The notes: generated from the letters alone by a model not told the origin. 64,000 bases of DNA from Rhodospirillales bacterium (GCA_003354135.1 PIVK01000002.1:1-64000); one strand, 5' to 3'. Shown: positions 20,945 through 31,628, counted from the stretch's first letter. A program made the numbers and translations.

Positions 20945-20993
20945 TGTGAATAAGATTCTGACATTTGCACAATTCGTCCACACTTTATCCACA
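20945..20993. promoter_or_regulatory. cluster of DnaA-box-like sites in an AT-rich stretch
   Basis: TTATCCACA, the perfect DnaA box, lies at 20985-20993 on the plus strand. TTATTCACA lies on the minus strand at 20945-20953. An 8-of-9 match (ATTTGCACA) lies at 20963-20971, and another 8-of-9 match (CTATTCACA) is further off at 19861-19869. The flanking sequence is notably AT-rich for this genome. This could be a replication-associated site or a DnaA-regulated element upstream of sdh. The matches are read directly; the role is inference. Confidence 0.5.
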
Positions 20994-21143
20994 TACCTGG
21001 GCATGAGCCAAGCACCATCCTCCGAGTTCTCCTGTATTACACCCCGGGCACGCCCTAATGGATACGCCTAAAATGTTAGATGCGTCTAATAAGAATCGGG
21101 AAACGACAAATAGTTACTTGGGGATTCTTAGTATTAGCAGGAC

Positions 21144-21161
21144 GCGAAATAAGAATTTCGC
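21144..21161. promoter_or_regulatory. inverted repeat upstream of sdhC
   Basis: GCGAAAT and ATTTCGC pair perfectly around AAGA, about 100 bases before sdhC. A TTGACA at 21173-21178 may be a -35 box for the sdh operon. The repeat would then sit immediately upstream of the promoter, where an activator or repressor could bind. Confidence 0.35.
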
Positions 21162-21257
21162 AGGCGCGAAGATTGACAGTCCGGGCTAAGGAGGAGTAAA
21201 CGGTCTGGACGGACGAAACCGCGCCGTTCGCAGTACGCGATGTTAAGAGGCTCGTAA

Positions 21258-21650
21258 ATGGAACCGCAGGACAGACCTCTTTCGCCGCACCTCATGATCT
21301 ACCGCCCCCAGATCACCTCGGTGCTCTCGATCCTGCATCGAATGACCGGGTTCGTGTTATGGGTCGGCTCGCTGGCCTTGACCTACTGGCTGACGTCGGC
21401 GGTCTATGGAGCGGATGCTTTCAACCGGGTCCAGGCATTTCTGGACTCGTGGCTCGGCCGCCTGATGCTCTTCGGCTGGACCGTGTGCCTGTTTTACCAT
21501 CTTGCCAATGGCATTCGCCATGTGGCCTGGGACTTCGGTCTCGGATTTGACATGCCGACACTCCGCAACACCGGCTGGGCCGTGGTGGCGGCGGCTTTGA
21601 CCCTGACCGCGCTGACTTGGCTGGTCGGTTACTGGGTGGCCGGCCAATGA
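21258..21650 (+). CDS. sdhC: succinate dehydrogenase cytochrome b556 subunit SdhC
   Basis: A 130-residue membrane anchor of complex II with three transmembrane helices (about 28-48, 66-90, 107-126). The opening RPLSPHLMIYRPQITSVLSI is characteristic of the family, and HLANGIRH supplies the haem ligand (H81). It hands ubiquinone electrons from SdhB. It overlaps sdhD by four bases (ATGA) and is first in sdhCDAB. Confidence 0.96.
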   Translation: MEPQDRPLSPHLMIYRPQITSVLSILHRMTGFVLWVGSLALTYWLTSAVYGADAFNRVQAFLDSWLGRLMLFGWTVCLFYHLANGIRHVAWDFGLGFDMPTLRNTGWAVVAAALTLTALTWLVGYWVAGQ

Positions 21651-22027
21651 AACTGGAAGCTCCCGTCAACAGGGTCCGCGGACTGGGGTCCGCAAAGGAG
21701 GGGGTCTCCCACTGGCGTTCCCAAAGACTGCGGGCGGTTGCCCTTGTGCCGCTGGTTATCTGGTTCGTCTACGCGATGATCTCGCTCGTCGGTGCCGACC
21801 ACGCCCAATTCAAGGTCTGGATAAGCCATCACGGCAATGCCTTGATGATGTTCCTGCTCATCGGCACCCTGTTCCCCCACGCCTGGCAGGGCATGCGGAC
21901 GATCCTGGAAGATTATGTCCATGGGGAACCCCACCGGACCATCTTTGCCTTTTTCTTGAAGTTCGTCATGTGGATAGCGGCCGCTTCCTCGGCCATGGCC
22001 GTGGCTAAGTTGTATCTGGGAGGATGA
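21647..22027 (+). CDS. sdhD: succinate dehydrogenase membrane anchor SdhD
   Basis: A 126-residue hydrophobic subunit with three predicted membrane helices. [15 protein letters not shown] is the quinone-site entry motif typical of alphaproteobacterial SdhD, and [15 protein letters not shown] carries the second haem-side histidine. The ATG at 21647 overlaps the sdhC stop; an upstream in-frame start exists inside sdhC but would add an unlikely N-terminus. Confidence 0.95.
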   Translation: MKLEAPVNRVRGLGSAKEGVSHWRSQRLRAVALVPLVIWFVYAMISLVGADHAQFKVWISHHGNALMMFLLIGTLFPHAWQGMRTILEDYVHGEPHRTIFAFFLKFVMWIAAASSAMAVAKLYLGG

Positions 22028-22034
22028 CAAGGGA

Positions 22035-23828
22035 ATGACGACGTCTGCCTACGAGATCATTGACCACAACTACGACATCGTCGTTGTCGGCGCTGGCGGG
22101 GCGGGGCTCCGTGCGGCACTGGGCATGACGATGGCCGGCCTTAAGACCGCCTGCCTGACTAAGGTCTTTCCTACCCGCAGCCACACGGTGGCGGCTCAGG
22201 GTGGCATCGGGGCTGCCCTCGGCAACATGGCCGAGGACCACTGGGAATGGCATATGTTCGACACGGTCAAGGGCTCCGACTGGCTGGGAGACCAGGATGC
22301 CATCGAATACATGTGCCGCAACGCCGTCCCGGCCATTTATGAACTGGAGCATTTCGGCGTGCCTTTCTCGCGCACCGAGGCGGGGCGCATCTACCAGCGG
22401 CCCTTCGGCGGCCATATGCGAGACTTCGGCCAAGCCCCGGTGCAGCGGGCCTGCGCTGCCGCCGACCGGACCGGGCATGCCATCCTGCACACCCTCTACC
22501 AACAGTGCTTACGCAGGGACGTGGAGTTCTTCGTCGAATACGTCGTTCTCGACCTGATTATGGACGAGGAGGGAGAGTGCCGCGGAATCGTCGCCTGGAA
22601 CCTGGACGACGGCACCATCCACCGCATCCGTAGCCACAAGACGGTGCTTGCCACGGGCGGCTACGGGCGAGCCTACTTCTCCTGCACCTCGGCCCACACC
22701 TGCACAGGAGACGGCAACGCCATGGTGGCCCGGGCCGGTCTGCCACTGCAAGACCACGAATTCGTTCAGTTCCACCCAACGGGGATGTACGGCTCCGGCG
22801 TTCTCATCACGGAAGGGGCCCGTGGCGAAGGCGGGTATCTCACCAACAGCGAGGGCGAGCGCTTCATGGAGCGCTACGCCCCCACCGCCAAAGACTTGGC
22901 GAGCCGCGACGTGGTGAGCCGGGCCATGACCATCGAGATGTTGGAGGGACGCGGCGTCGGTGAGAGCGGAGAGGCCATTCACCTCCATCTGGAACACCTG
23001 GGTGCCGATATTCTGGCCGATCGCCTGCCCGGCATCACGGAATCGGCCCGTATCTTCTCCGGCGTGGACGCGGCCGCCGAACCGGTCCCGGTCCTGCCCA
23101 CGGTGCATTACAACATGGGGGGGATCCCGACCAACGTGCATGGCGAGGTTCTGCGCCCGAGCGCAGGGGATCCCGACGCGGTGGTTCCGGGCCTGATGGC
23201 CATTGGCGAATGCGCGTGCGTCTCGGTCCACGGGGCCAATCGGCTCGGTACGAATTCGCTCTTGGACATTGTGGTGTTCGGTCGCGCGGCGGCGATTCGG
23301 GCCGAGGAGACCATCAAAAAACGCGCGCCGCACAGACCGTTGCCCAAGGGCGTGTCGTCGAGAATCCTCGATCGCTTCGACAAGATGCGCCATGCCGACG
23401 GCGATGAACGGGGGGCGGACATCCGCCTCGCCATGCAGAGAACCATGCAGAAGAAGGCCGCCGTCTTCCGCACCTCGGAACTGATGGCACAGGGCATCGA
23501 AGAGATCGAAGCCATCAACCGCCGGCTCGCCGACATCAAGGTCTCCGACCGGTCGCTGATCTGGAACTCGGATTTGGTGGAAGCCCTGGAACTGGAGAAC
23601 CTGATGCTCTGCGCCCGGGCAACGCTGCATTCGGCGGCGGCACGGACCGAGAGCCGCGGCGCACACGCCCACGGGGACTTTCCCGAACGCGACGACGAAA
23701 ACTGGATGAAACATTCCCTGTCTTGGTTCGATGCCGATGGAAAGCTGTCGCTCGACTACCGTCCCGTTCATACTTACACGCTGACCGACGAGGTGGATTA
23801 CATCCCCCCGGCGAAGCGGGTGTACTGA
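22035..23828 (+). CDS. sdhA: succinate dehydrogenase flavoprotein SdhA
   Basis: A 597-residue flavoprotein oxidising succinate to fumarate in the TCA cycle. The N-terminal dinucleotide fold is [14 protein letters not shown], and the covalent FAD histidine is H50 in [10 protein letters not shown]. Substrate-site motifs QFHPTG and TEGARGEGG, and the C-terminal [14 protein letters not shown] are intact. It begins seven bases after sdhD with an AAGGG ribosome-binding site. Confidence 0.98.
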   Translation: MTTSAYEIIDHNYDIVVVGAGGAGLRAALGMTMAGLKTACLTKVFPTRSHTVAAQGGIGAALGNMAEDHWEWHMFDTVKGSDWLGDQDAIEYMCRNAVPAIYELEHFGVPFSRTEAGRIYQRPFGGHMRDFGQAPVQRACAAADRTGHAILHTLYQQCLRRDVEFFVEYVVLDLIMDEEGECRGIVAWNLDDGTIHRIRSHKTVLATGGYGRAYFSCTSAHTCTGDGNAMVARAGLPLQDHEFVQFHPTGMYGSGVLITEGARGEGGYLTNSEGERFMERYAPTAKDLASRDVVSRAMTIEMLEGRGVGESGEAIHLHLEHLGADILADRLPGITESARIFSGVDAAAEPVPVLPTVHYNMGGIPTNVHGEVLRPSAGDPDAVVPGLMAIGECACVSVHGANRLGTNSLLDIVVFGRAAAIRAEETIKKRAPHRPLPKGVSSRILDRFDKMRHADGDERGADIRLAMQRTMQKKAAVFRTSELMAQGIEEIEAINRRLADIKVSDRSLIWNSDLVEALELENLMLCARATLHSAAARTESRGAHAHGDFPERDDENWMKHSLSWFDADGKLSLDYRPVHTYTLTDEVDYIPPAKRVY

Positions 23829-23842
23829 GGGGAGCGCGATTC

Positions 23843-24625
23843 ATGGTCGAATTCATGCTTCCCGCCAATTCGCGCGTCACCAGGGGCAAAGAGTGGCCGA
23901 AGCCCGAGGGAGCGAAAGACCCGCGCCGTTTCAACGTCTATCGTTTCGACCCAGATTCGGGAGAAAACCCGCGGGTCGATATCTTCTGGCTCGACCTTGC
24001 AGACTGCGGGCAGATGGTCCTGGACGCACTCAACAAGATCAAGAACGAGATCGATTCGACGCTCACTTTCCGCCGCTCCTGCCGCGAAGGTGTTTGCGGA
24101 TCCTGCGCTTTCAACATCGACGGCACGAACACGCTGGCCTGCACCAAGCCGCTTGCCGACATCCGGGGCGCGGTCAATATCTATCCTCTGCCCCACCTGC
24201 CGGTGGTCAAGGACTTGGTGCCCGACCTCTCAATTCCCTATGCCCAGTACGCCTTCATCAGGCCCTGGCTCCAGGCGGAGACACCGGTTCCCGGGGGCGA
24301 ACGCCTTCAGAGTCCCGAGGAACGGGTCCATCTCAATGGGTTATGGGAGTGCATTCTCTGCTTCTGCTGTCAGACGAGCTGCCCCAGCTACTGGTGGAAC
24401 GGGGAAAACGGCTACCTGGGTCCGGCGGTGCTGTTGCAGGCCTATCGCTGGATCGCCGACACCCGCGACGAAGCAACGGGCCAGCGTCTGGACGACCTGG
24501 ACGATCCGTTCAGGCTGTACCGGTGCCACACCATCATGAACTGCACCAACACGTGTCCCAAGGGTCTCAATCCAGGCGAAGCGATCGCCGAAATCAAGAC
24601 GGCCCTTGTCCGCAGGCAGCGATAG
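23843..24625 (+). CDS. sdhB: succinate dehydrogenase iron-sulfur subunit SdhB
   Basis: A 260-residue subunit carrying electrons from FAD to quinone. The [2Fe-2S] ligands are C80, C85, C88 and C100. The [4Fe-4S] motif is [17 protein letters not shown], and the [3Fe-4S] motif is [17 protein letters not shown]. The ATG at 23843 has a GAGGGGAG ribosome-binding site 14 bases after the sdhA stop. Last gene of sdhCDAB, converging on yejF. Confidence 0.98.
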   Translation: MVEFMLPANSRVTRGKEWPKPEGAKDPRRFNVYRFDPDSGENPRVDIFWLDLADCGQMVLDALNKIKNEIDSTLTFRRSCREGVCGSCAFNIDGTNTLACTKPLADIRGAVNIYPLPHLPVVKDLVPDLSIPYAQYAFIRPWLQAETPVPGGERLQSPEERVHLNGLWECILCFCCQTSCPSYWWNGENGYLGPAVLLQAYRWIADTRDEATGQRLDDLDDPFRLYRCHTIMNCTNTCPKGLNPGEAIAEIKTALVRRQR

Positions 24626-24675
24626 CGCTCTAAGGGCCCGTGTTCGCGGTCTTGTGGGTTGCGGTGGGCGTCGGC

Positions 24676-26304
24676 TTAGCCGCGCACCACGCCGCTCTCG
24701 TCTGCTTCAATGTCGAAGGCGGCGGCCATAAGAGCTTTGGTGTAGGGGGTTTTGGGGGCCTCGAAGACAGCGTCGGCGGGACCCTGTTCGACCACGCGGC
24801 CGTCCTTCATCACCACCACGTCATGAGACAGCGCGCGCACTACCTTGAGGTCATGGCTGATGAAGAGGTAGGCGAGGCCGTGTCTCTCCTGCAAGTCGCG
24901 CAGCAGATCGACAATCTGCGCCTGCACCGACATATCGAGCGCGCTGGTCGGTTCGTCCAACACGATGAGACGGGGCTTGAGAACCAAGGCGCGGGCAATG
25001 GAGATGCGCTGGCGCTGCCCGCCCGAGAATTCGTGCGGATAACGGTGGCGATCGGCGGAATCGAGGCCGACCTCTTCCAACGTGGAAGCGATTTCCCTAT
25101 CCCGGGCTTCCCGATCCATCTTGGGCGCGTGAACCTCAAGCCCTTCGCCGACGATCTGCCCGACGCTGAGCCGGGGGCTCAGGCTGCCGAAGGGGTCCTG
25201 AAAGACCATCTGCATATCACTGCGGAGGGGCCGGATCCGCTTGAAGCCCAAACCCTGGAGCTCGGTGCCGGCGAAGACGATGGAACCCTGGGATTTCTCC
25301 AGGCGCAGCAACGCCCGGCCCAGGGTCGACTTGCCCGACCCCGACTCGCCCACCACGCCCAGCGTCCGTCCGGGCTTCACGCTGACCGATATTCCATCGA
25401 CCGCCTTCACATGATCCACGGTTCGTCTGAGGAGTCCGCCCCTGACGGGGTACCAGACCTTCACATCGGTCCCTTCTATTAGCGGCGGTGCATCGCCGCC
25501 ATCTCCGTCGCCCGGATATCCCTTGGGCTCCGCACCGAGCAGTTTTTTCGTGTAAGGGTGCTGCGGCGCCGAGAAGACTTCGGCGGTCGGACCGTGCTCG
25601 ACGACCTCGCCCTCGGTCATGACACAGGTGCGGTCCGCCATGTGGCGCGCGATGCCGAGGTCATGGGTGATGAACAGCATCGCCATGTGGAGTTTATCCT
25701 GAAGGCCCTTCAGGAGCTTCAGAATCTGCGCCTGAATGGTAACGTCGAGCGCCGTGGTGGGCTCGTCGGCGATCAGCAGGTCGGGCTCGTTGGCCAGCGC
25801 CGTGGCGATCATGATCCGCTGACGCTGTCCGCCCGAAAACTGGTGCGGCAGGTCTCCGAGGCGTCCGGATGCGCCTTCCATGCCCACAAGCTCCAGGAGT
25901 TCCACCACCCGGTCCCGGGCCCGGCGGGGCGTCAACCGTTTGTGCAGGAGCAAGGTCTCGCTGATCTGCTTCTCCACGGAGTGCAGCGGGTTGAGGCTGG
26001 TCAACGGCTCCTGAAAGATCATGCCGATTTCACCGCCCCGCACGCCTCTAAGCACCCCCTCGGGCGCTCCCACCAAATCCTCGCCCTTGTAGAGAATTCC
26101 GCCCTGCGGATGATGAGCCCGGGGATAGGGCAGGAGTTGCATCACGGAGAGCGCCGTCACCGACTTGCCCGATCCCGACTCGCCCACCAGGGCCACTGTT
26201 TCGCCCTTCTCGATTTCGAAGGAGACACCCCGCACCGCCTTCACCTCGGCCGGGCCCCGGCCGAAGGAAACGTGGAGGTCCTTGACCCGCAGGAGAGCCG
26301 TCAT
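24676..26304 (-). CDS. yejF: peptide ABC transporter ATP-binding protein YejF
   Basis: A 542-residue protein with two fused ABC ATPase domains. Walker A (GESGSGKS) occurs at about 40 and 320, each followed by SGGQRQR signature and LLIADEP or LIVLDEP Walker B motifs. The duplicated architecture is characteristic of YejF, which powers uptake of oligopeptides including microcin-C-like compounds through YejB and YejE. It overlaps yejE by four bases and ends the minus-strand operon. Confidence 0.95.
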   Translation of the reverse strand: MTALLRVKDLHVSFGRGPAEVKAVRGVSFEIEKGETVALVGESGSGKSVTALSVMQLLPYPRAHHPQGGILYKGEDLVGAPEGVLRGVRGGEIGMIFQEPLTSLNPLHSVEKQISETLLLHKRLTPRRARDRVVELLELVGMEGASGRLGDLPHQFSGGQRQRIMIATALANEPDLLIADEPTTALDVTIQAQILKLLKGLQDKLHMAMLFITHDLGIARHMADRTCVMTEGEVVEHGPTAEVFSAPQHPYTKKLLGAEPKGYPGDGDGGDAPPLIEGTDVKVWYPVRGGLLRRTVDHVKAVDGISVSVKPGRTLGVVGESGSGKSTLGRALLRLEKSQGSIVFAGTELQGLGFKRIRPLRSDMQMVFQDPFGSLSPRLSVGQIVGEGLEVHAPKMDREARDREIASTLEEVGLDSADRHRYPHEFSGGQRQRISIARALVLKPRLIVLDEPTSALDMSVQAQIVDLLRDLQERHGLAYLFISHDLKVVRALSHDVVVMKDGRVVEQGPADAVFEAPKTPYTKALMAAAFDIEADESGVVRG

Positions 26305-27350
26305 TGGAAGGTCTTCCTTGGATCAAAGGCGTCACGTACCGCTTCGCCGATAAAAATCAGGAGGCTCAGCATGACGGCCAATACGCCGAAAGCGGACAGC
26401 CCCAGCCACGGGGCCTGCAGGTTGGATTTGCCTTGGTTCAAGAGCTCGCCCAGGGACGGCGATCCCGGCGGCAGGCCGAAGCCCAGAAAATCAAGTGCCG
26501 TCAGCATGGTGATGGAACCGTTGAGAATGAAGGGCAGGAAAGTAATGGTCGCCACCATGGCGTTGGGCAGGATGTGGCGAAACATGATGACGCCGTTGGA
26601 CACCCCAAGCGCGCGGGCGGCATTCACGAATTCGAAGTTCCGTGCCCGCAGGAATTCGGCCCGCACCACGCCGACCAGCGCCATCCAGGAAAAGACCAGC
26701 AGCAACGCCAGCAGCCACCAGAAATCGGGTTCCACCACGCTGGCCAGGATGATCAGCAGGTAAAGTTGGGGCAGGCCCGACCAGATTTCGATAAAACGCT
26801 GGAAAATCAGATCCGTCCAGCCGCCGAAGTAGCCCTGTACGGCTCCGGCCGCGACACCGATCAGCGAACTTAGGATGGTCAGGGTCAACCCGAACAGTAC
26901 CGAGATGCGGAACCCATAGATCAAACGTGCCGTCACGTCGCGGCCCTGATCGTCGGTGCCGAGCCAGTTGATGCCGGATGGGGGGGAGGGCGCGGGAACG
27001 GTCAGATCGTAGTTGATGCTGTCGTAGCGGAAGAACACAAGGGGCCAAACGATCCAGCCTTTCTCCTCAATCAATTCGCGGACCTCGGGGTCCTTGTATT
27101 CGGCCTCGGTTTCCAAGAACCCGCCGAAGGCGGTCTCGGGATATTCGTGGAAAATGGGCAGATAGAACCCGCCGTCGTAGCGCACCAAAATCGGCCGGTC
27201 GTTGGCGATCAGTTCGGCGAAGAGACTCATGAAGAAGAGGACCAGGAAGACCCACAGCGACCAGAAGCCCCGCCGGTTGGCCTTGAAGTTCTCCCAGCGG
27301 CGCACGTTCAAGGGAGAGATGTGGAGGCCGAGCATGGTCTTCCCTTCCAT
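26301..27350 (-). CDS. yejE: peptide ABC transporter permease YejE
   Basis: A 349-residue inner-membrane permease. The N-terminal region RWENFKANRRGFWSLWVFLVLF and a large periplasmic loop precede five further helices. The binding-protein-dependent transport motif region (FVNAARALGVSNGVIMFRHILPNAM) contacts the ATPase. Start could be 27350 or the ATG at 27335, which has an AAGGGAAG site. It follows yejB by three bases. Confidence 0.94.
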   Translation of the reverse strand: MEGKTMLGLHISPLNVRRWENFKANRRGFWSLWVFLVLFFMSLFAELIANDRPILVRYDGGFYLPIFHEYPETAFGGFLETEAEYKDPEVRELIEEKGWIVWPLVFFRYDSINYDLTVPAPSPPSGINWLGTDDQGRDVTARLIYGFRISVLFGLTLTILSSLIGVAAGAVQGYFGGWTDLIFQRFIEIWSGLPQLYLLIILASVVEPDFWWLLALLLVFSWMALVGVVRAEFLRARNFEFVNAARALGVSNGVIMFRHILPNAMVATITFLPFILNGSITMLTALDFLGFGLPPGSPSLGELLNQGKSNLQAPWLGLSAFGVLAVMLSLLIFIGEAVRDAFDPRKTFQ

Positions 27351-27353
27351 GAC

Positions 27354-28466
27354 TCAGACCTCCCGCTTCTCGAAATCGATGCGGGGATCAATCACGTGGT
27401 ACATCAAGTCGCCGATCAAGTTCAGCATCAGACCGAGAAGGGTGAATACGTAGAGCGTTCCGAACATGACGGGGTAATCGCGCTTCAAGGCTGCCTCGAA
27501 GCCCAAAAGCCCCAGACCGTCGAGAGAGAAGATGATCTCGGTCAGGAGCGCGCCGGTGAAAAGGATGCCGACGAAAGCGCTGGGGAAGCCGGCGATAACG
27601 ATCAGCATGGCGTTGCGGAAGATGTGACCGTAAAGCACGCGGCGTTCAGTGAGGCCCTTGGCGCGCGCGGTGAGAACGTACTGCTTGTTGATCTCTTCCA
27701 GGAACGAGTTCTTGGTCAGCATGGTCAGTCCGGCAAACCCGCCAATGACCATGGAAAGAATGGGGAGCGCAATATGCCAGAAATAATCGGCAATGCGGGC
27801 CGGCCAGCTCAGCAGGTTCCAGTCATCCGACGTGAGACCCCGCAAGGGAAACCAGTCCAGATAGCGCCCCCCCGCAAAAACGACGATAAGCAGGATTGCA
27901 AACAGAAAACTGGGAATAGCCTGGCCCAGGACCACGACGACCGACGTTCCCGCGTCGAACCTTGAACCGTCACGCGCCGCCTTGGCAATCCCGAGCGGGA
28001 TCGAAATCAGATAGACCAGAAGTGTGGTCCATAACCCCAGCGAGATGGATACCGGCATCTTGTCCAGCACCAGATCCAACACGTCGCGGTCACGGAAGAA
28101 GCTCTCGCCGAAATCGAAACGGATATAGTTGCCCATCATGAGCCAGAAACGTTCGTGGACCGGCTTGTCGAAACCGAACTGCCTCTCGATCCGCTTGATG
28201 AACTCGGGGTCGAGTCCCCGGGAACCCCGGTATTTCCCACCGCCTCTGTCGAGACTTCCTGCTTGGGCTTTTGAGGAACTTGCAGTTTCGGACCCCGCCC
28301 GCCCGCCGACCCGGGCCGTGGCTTCGACGCCGAGCCCCTGGATCTCGGCGATCATCTGCTCCACCGGCCCTCCGGGCGCGGCCTGAACGATAATGAAGTT
28401 GAGGACCATGATCCCGAACAGCGTCGGGATCATCAGCATCAGGCGGCGTAGCGTGTAGGCAAACAT
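27354..28466 (-). CDS. yejB: peptide ABC transporter permease YejB
   Basis: A 370-residue permease from the ATG at 28466 ([20 protein letters not shown]). An earlier in-frame start would overlap yejA. A hydrophilic, glycine/serine-rich loop lies between helix 1 and the rest (about 50-110), as in the family. The EAA loop reads [23 protein letters not shown]. It begins four bases after yejA and forms the transport channel with YejE. Confidence 0.95.
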   Translation of the reverse strand: MFAYTLRRLMLMIPTLFGIMVLNFIIVQAAPGGPVEQMIAEIQGLGVEATARVGGRAGSETASSSKAQAGSLDRGGGKYRGSRGLDPEFIKRIERQFGFDKPVHERFWLMMGNYIRFDFGESFFRDRDVLDLVLDKMPVSISLGLWTTLLVYLISIPLGIAKAARDGSRFDAGTSVVVVLGQAIPSFLFAILLIVVFAGGRYLDWFPLRGLTSDDWNLLSWPARIADYFWHIALPILSMVIGGFAGLTMLTKNSFLEEINKQYVLTARAKGLTERRVLYGHIFRNAMLIVIAGFPSAFVGILFTGALLTEIIFSLDGLGLLGFEAALKRDYPVMFGTLYVFTLLGLMLNLIGDLMYHVIDPRIDFEKREV

Positions 28467-28470
28467 GGCG

Positions 28471-30300
28471 CTATTCGCGGGGAGCCGACTTGACCTGTCC
28501 GTCAAGCCTTGCCTCTAAGGCCTTGTCCACCCACCAGGAACCGAACTGGACGCCGCGCAGGGGCGTTATCTTGGGTCGCCCGAATTTGTTCCAATAGACC
28601 AGGCGGTCGTGGTCTATGTGCCAGTGGGGAATGACGTAGAAGCCCCATTGCAGCACCCGGTCCAGCGCCCGGGTTCGCATGATCAGGCTTTGGCGGTCGG
28701 GGGCGGCGATCAGACCCTCGACCAGCGCGTCGATCGCCGGTTTTTCGATGCCGGCGAAATTGCGGCTGCCGGGACGCCCGGCGGCCTCCGTGGTCCAGTA
28801 GTTGCGTTGCTCGTTGCCGGGGCTCAGGGTCTGGCCCCAGCCCGTAACAGTCATATCGAAATCGAAGGTCTCGATCCGTTTGATGTACTGGGCCGTATCG
28901 ACGGTGCGGACCTTGGCTGTGATCCCAAGGCGTTCCAGATTCTGGACGAAGGGTAGGCAGACCCGCTCGAACAGCGGGCTGACCAACAGGATCTCGAACC
29001 GGAAAGGGGCGCCCTTGGCGTTGACCAGCTTCCCCTCCTCGATCGACCAACCCGCCGCCTTCAGGAGCTTGACCGCCCGGCCCAGGTTGCGCCGGATGCG
29101 CCCGTCGCCCGTGGTGACGGGCGGGCGGTACTCCCGAGTGAAGACGGCATCGGGAATTTGGCCCCGGAGGGGCTCCAGAACCGTCAGTTCCTCCTTCGAC
29201 GGCAGGCCCGTAGCCGCCAATTCGGAGTTGTCGAAGTAACTCCGCGTCCGGGTGTACTGGCCGTAGAAAAGGGTCTTGTTGGAGCGTTCGAAATCGAAGG
29301 CGTAAGCCAGGGCCTCGCGCACCCGGGAATCCTTGAACAAATCGCGCCGCATATTGTAGGCGAAGCCTTGCATGCCGGCCGAGCGGTTGTGCTCGATCTC
29401 GGCCTTGATCATGTGCCCGTCCTCGAGTTCGGTGACGTCGTAGGCGGTAGCCCAGGTCTTGGACGAGTTCTCGGCCCGGAAGTCGAACTCGCCTGCCTTG
29501 AAGGCCTCGACGATCACCGTGGTGTCACGGTAGTAATCGTAGCGGATTCGCTCGAAGTTATCGAAACCGACGTTGACCGCCAGGTCTTTGCCCCAATAGT
29601 CGGGCACCCGGACGTAGGTGATATGGCGCCCCGCCTCCAGGGACTCGACTTTGTAGGCGCCACTGCCCAGCGGCGGTTCCAGCGTCGTCTCGTCGAATTT
29701 CCGGCCTTCCCAGTAATGCTTGGGCAAGATTTCCTGCTCGCCGACAATCAACGGCATCTCCCGGTTCTCGCCCTCCTTAAAGGTGAACTTGACCCGGTGC
29801 GGTCCCAGCTTCTCGATTGAGGCGATTGAGGCGTAGTAGAACTGACGCAGCGGGTTGCCCTTCTCGCGGATGATGTCGAAGGTGAAGATAACGTCGTCGG
29901 CGGTGATCGGTTTCCCGTCGTGCCATCTGGCCTCGGGCCGCAGGGTGAAGGTTGCCCACGAGCGGTCATCCGGGACTTCCATGTTTTCGGCCAGGAGCCC
30001 GTAATGGGTGAAGGCCTCGTCCGCCGAGACCCTGGTCAGGCTGTCGTAGACGACACCGATGCCGTTCGCAGGTTCGCCCTTGGTGATGAAAGGGTTAAGG
30101 CTGTCAAAGCTGCCTTCGGCGCCCAGCCTCACCAGTCCCCCTTTGGGGGCCGCCGGATTGACGTAATCGAAATGTTTGAAGCCGGGTCCGTATTTGGGAC
30201 TCCCATGCATGGCGATGGCGTGCGTCGGTTCGACGGCCTGGGCCAGGCCGGGCAGCGTCAAAGCCAGGATCAACAACAAGGAGAGTCCGATCGTGCGCAT
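28471..30300 (-). CDS. yejA: periplasmic peptide-binding protein YejA
   Basis: A 609-residue SBP_bac_5 family protein that delivers peptides to YejBEF. The start at 30300 gives a clean signal peptide ([22 protein letters not shown]). An in-frame ATG at 30342 would overlap the stop of the upstream cyclase by four bases and add 14 polar residues; it cannot be excluded. [28 protein letters not shown] is split here only for length: the segment from HGSPKYG to NPAAPKGG is typical of YejA. Co-transcription with a diguanylate cyclase gene is unusual. Confidence 0.93.
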   Translation of the reverse strand: MRTIGLSLLLILALTLPGLAQAVEPTHAIAMHGSPKYGPGFKHFDYVNPAAPKGGLVRLGAEGSFDSLNPFITKGEPANGIGVVYDSLTRVSADEAFTHYGLLAENMEVPDDRSWATFTLRPEARWHDGKPITADDVIFTFDIIREKGNPLRQFYYASIASIEKLGPHRVKFTFKEGENREMPLIVGEQEILPKHYWEGRKFDETTLEPPLGSGAYKVESLEAGRHITYVRVPDYWGKDLAVNVGFDNFERIRYDYYRDTTVIVEAFKAGEFDFRAENSSKTWATAYDVTELEDGHMIKAEIEHNRSAGMQGFAYNMRRDLFKDSRVREALAYAFDFERSNKTLFYGQYTRTRSYFDNSELAATGLPSKEELTVLEPLRGQIPDAVFTREYRPPVTTGDGRIRRNLGRAVKLLKAAGWSIEEGKLVNAKGAPFRFEILLVSPLFERVCLPFVQNLERLGITAKVRTVDTAQYIKRIETFDFDMTVTGWGQTLSPGNEQRNYWTTEAAGRPGSRNFAGIEKPAIDALVEGLIAAPDRQSLIMRTRALDRVLQWGFYVIPHWHIDHDRLVYWNKFGRPKITPLRGVQFGSWWVDKALEARLDGQVKSAPRE

Positions 30301-30338
30301 GCTGTTCTCTAACCCGCGATCGTGGCAAGATCTTGGCA

Positions 30339-31628
30339 TCATTTTTGTCCCGTCGTCTCATGAAACCGGAAGCAGTTGCGGCCGGATTCCTTGGCTTGGT
30401 ACATGGCGTCGTCAGCGCACTTGGTCAGTTGCGCGACATCCTCGCCATCTTCCGGGAAAACGGAAATGCCGATGCTGGCACCGATCCGCAGTTCTTGGCC
30501 CTTGAACATGATCGGCGTCCTGAGCAGGTCGACAATCAAGCCGGCCACTCTGCCCGCCGCTTTCCGGTCGCAGATGTTGTCCAGGATGACTACGAATTCG
30601 TCGCCACCGACCCGGGCAATTGCGTCACTGGCGCGCAGGGTGGCATTTAGGCGTTCAGCAGTACCCTTGAGGACGTAGTCTCCCGCATCATGCCCGTAGG
30701 TGTCGTTGATGGGCTTGAAATCGTCGAGGTCGATAAACATCAGGGCAAAAATGTAGCCGTTGCGCTTCGACCGGCCCAGCGTTTCCTCCAGCCGGTCATT
30801 GCAGAGACTCCGGTTGGGCAAGCCGGTCAGCATGTCATGATGCGCCAGGTGCTTAATCTTGTCCTCGTACTCTCTACGCTTGGTGACGTCGCGCATGGCG
30901 CCGATGAAGGACCGGGAGTGCCCCTCGCGCAATTCCGAAATCGTGAGTTCCATGGAGAAAATCGTGCCGTCCCTGTGCCTGCCGTCCAATTCCAGAATTT
31001 TGCCGATCGCCCGTTTCTCGCCCGTCTCGACGTAGCGCTTAATGTAACTGTCGTGGGCGCTGGCGTCGGGTTCCGGCATCAGCAGATTGATCTTCTTGCC
31101 GATGATCTTATGGGCCGCGTAGCCGAACAGGCGCTCGGCGGCCGGATTGAAGGCCAGGATCCGTCCTTCCTCGTTAATGGCGATGATGCTCTCGGCCACC
31201 GTATAGAGGATCCCCGTAAGACGCTGTTCGCGGAGCTTTGTCTGTTCGGCGGCCTTGATGAACTCGGTGATGTCCAGCGCCTCGATCATGAAGACGGGCT
31301 CGTCGCCGAACTTGAGTTCGGTGACGAACAGCTTCACATCGATAGGATCGCCCTTGACCGGGATCATCTTCAGCGGGACGCTCCCCTCCTCATCGGCGAA
31401 CGTCCCCAGCCCCAGGGTCATCAGTTCGGCATAGACCGGATCCACAAAATCGGGGAAGGCCCTGTCGATGGCCAAAGACGGATCGTCGAGCCCTATCATT
31501 TTGGCGCCGGCCGGGTTCATGTAGACTATGCGGTCGCCCTGGCAAACGCAGACCAAGTTGGCCGCCGACTTCAGGAGCTTAAGACCAAAGTCATCCGATG
31601 CCTTTTGTAAGAACCAGCTTTTGATCAC
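30339..31628 (-). CDS. PAS-PAS-GGDEF diguanylate cyclase
   Basis: A 429-residue cytoplasmic protein. Two PAS regions (about 10-125 and 135-260) precede a GGDEF domain with the active-site motif GGDEF at 341-345. An allosteric inhibition site RASD (332-335) lies the canonical five residues upstream. There is no EAL domain, so it should make cyclic-di-GMP with product feedback. The start is GTG at 31628, which overlaps the hisN stop as GTGA after a run of G; longer frames read into hisN. It sits between hisN and yejA, with overlapping or near-overlapping ends, suggesting a single transcript. Confidence 0.9.
   Translation of the reverse strand: MIKSWFLQKASDDFGLKLLKSAANLVCVCQGDRIVYMNPAGAKMIGLDDPSLAIDRAFPDFVDPVYAELMTLGLGTFADEEGSVPLKMIPVKGDPIDVKLFVTELKFGDEPVFMIEALDITEFIKAAEQTKLREQRLTGILYTVAESIIAINEEGRILAFNPAAERLFGYAAHKIIGKKINLLMPEPDASAHDSYIKRYVETGEKRAIGKILELDGRHRDGTIFSMELTISELREGHSRSFIGAMRDVTKRREYEDKIKHLAHHDMLTGLPNRSLCNDRLEETLGRSKRNGYIFALMFIDLDDFKPINDTYGHDAGDYVLKGTAERLNATLRASDAIARVGGDEFVVILDNICDRKAAGRVAGLIVDLLRTPIMFKGQELRIGASIGISVFPEDGEDVAQLTKCADDAMYQAKESGRNCFRFHETTGQK

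Larger units (their letters stand above)
19751..21257. other. 1.5-kb region without a convincing gene
   Basis: Between the histidine kinase and sdhC no frame has a ribosome-binding site and recognisable product. Long frames occur on both strands around 20.1-20.9 kb, but they are arginine/proline-rich, mutually antisense, and the plus one opens with TTG. The region holds short tandem repeats at 19931-20039, several strong GC hairpins at 20045-20290, an AT-rich stretch with DnaA-box-like sites at 20945-20993, and presumably the sdh promoter. It may encode a structured RNA, be a multicopy repeat, or have a replication-related role; none can be confirmed here. Confidence 0.6.

Noticed and set aside
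20089-20949. 286-codon and antisense 249-codon frames as real genes
   Set aside because: No ribosome-binding site, TTG opening for the plus frame, abnormal composition and mutual overlap; kept as an unassigned region instead.
19783-21127. Five GANTC sites in the gene-free region as a CcrM methylation cluster
   Set aside because: About six are expected by chance in 1.5 kb, so there is no enrichment.
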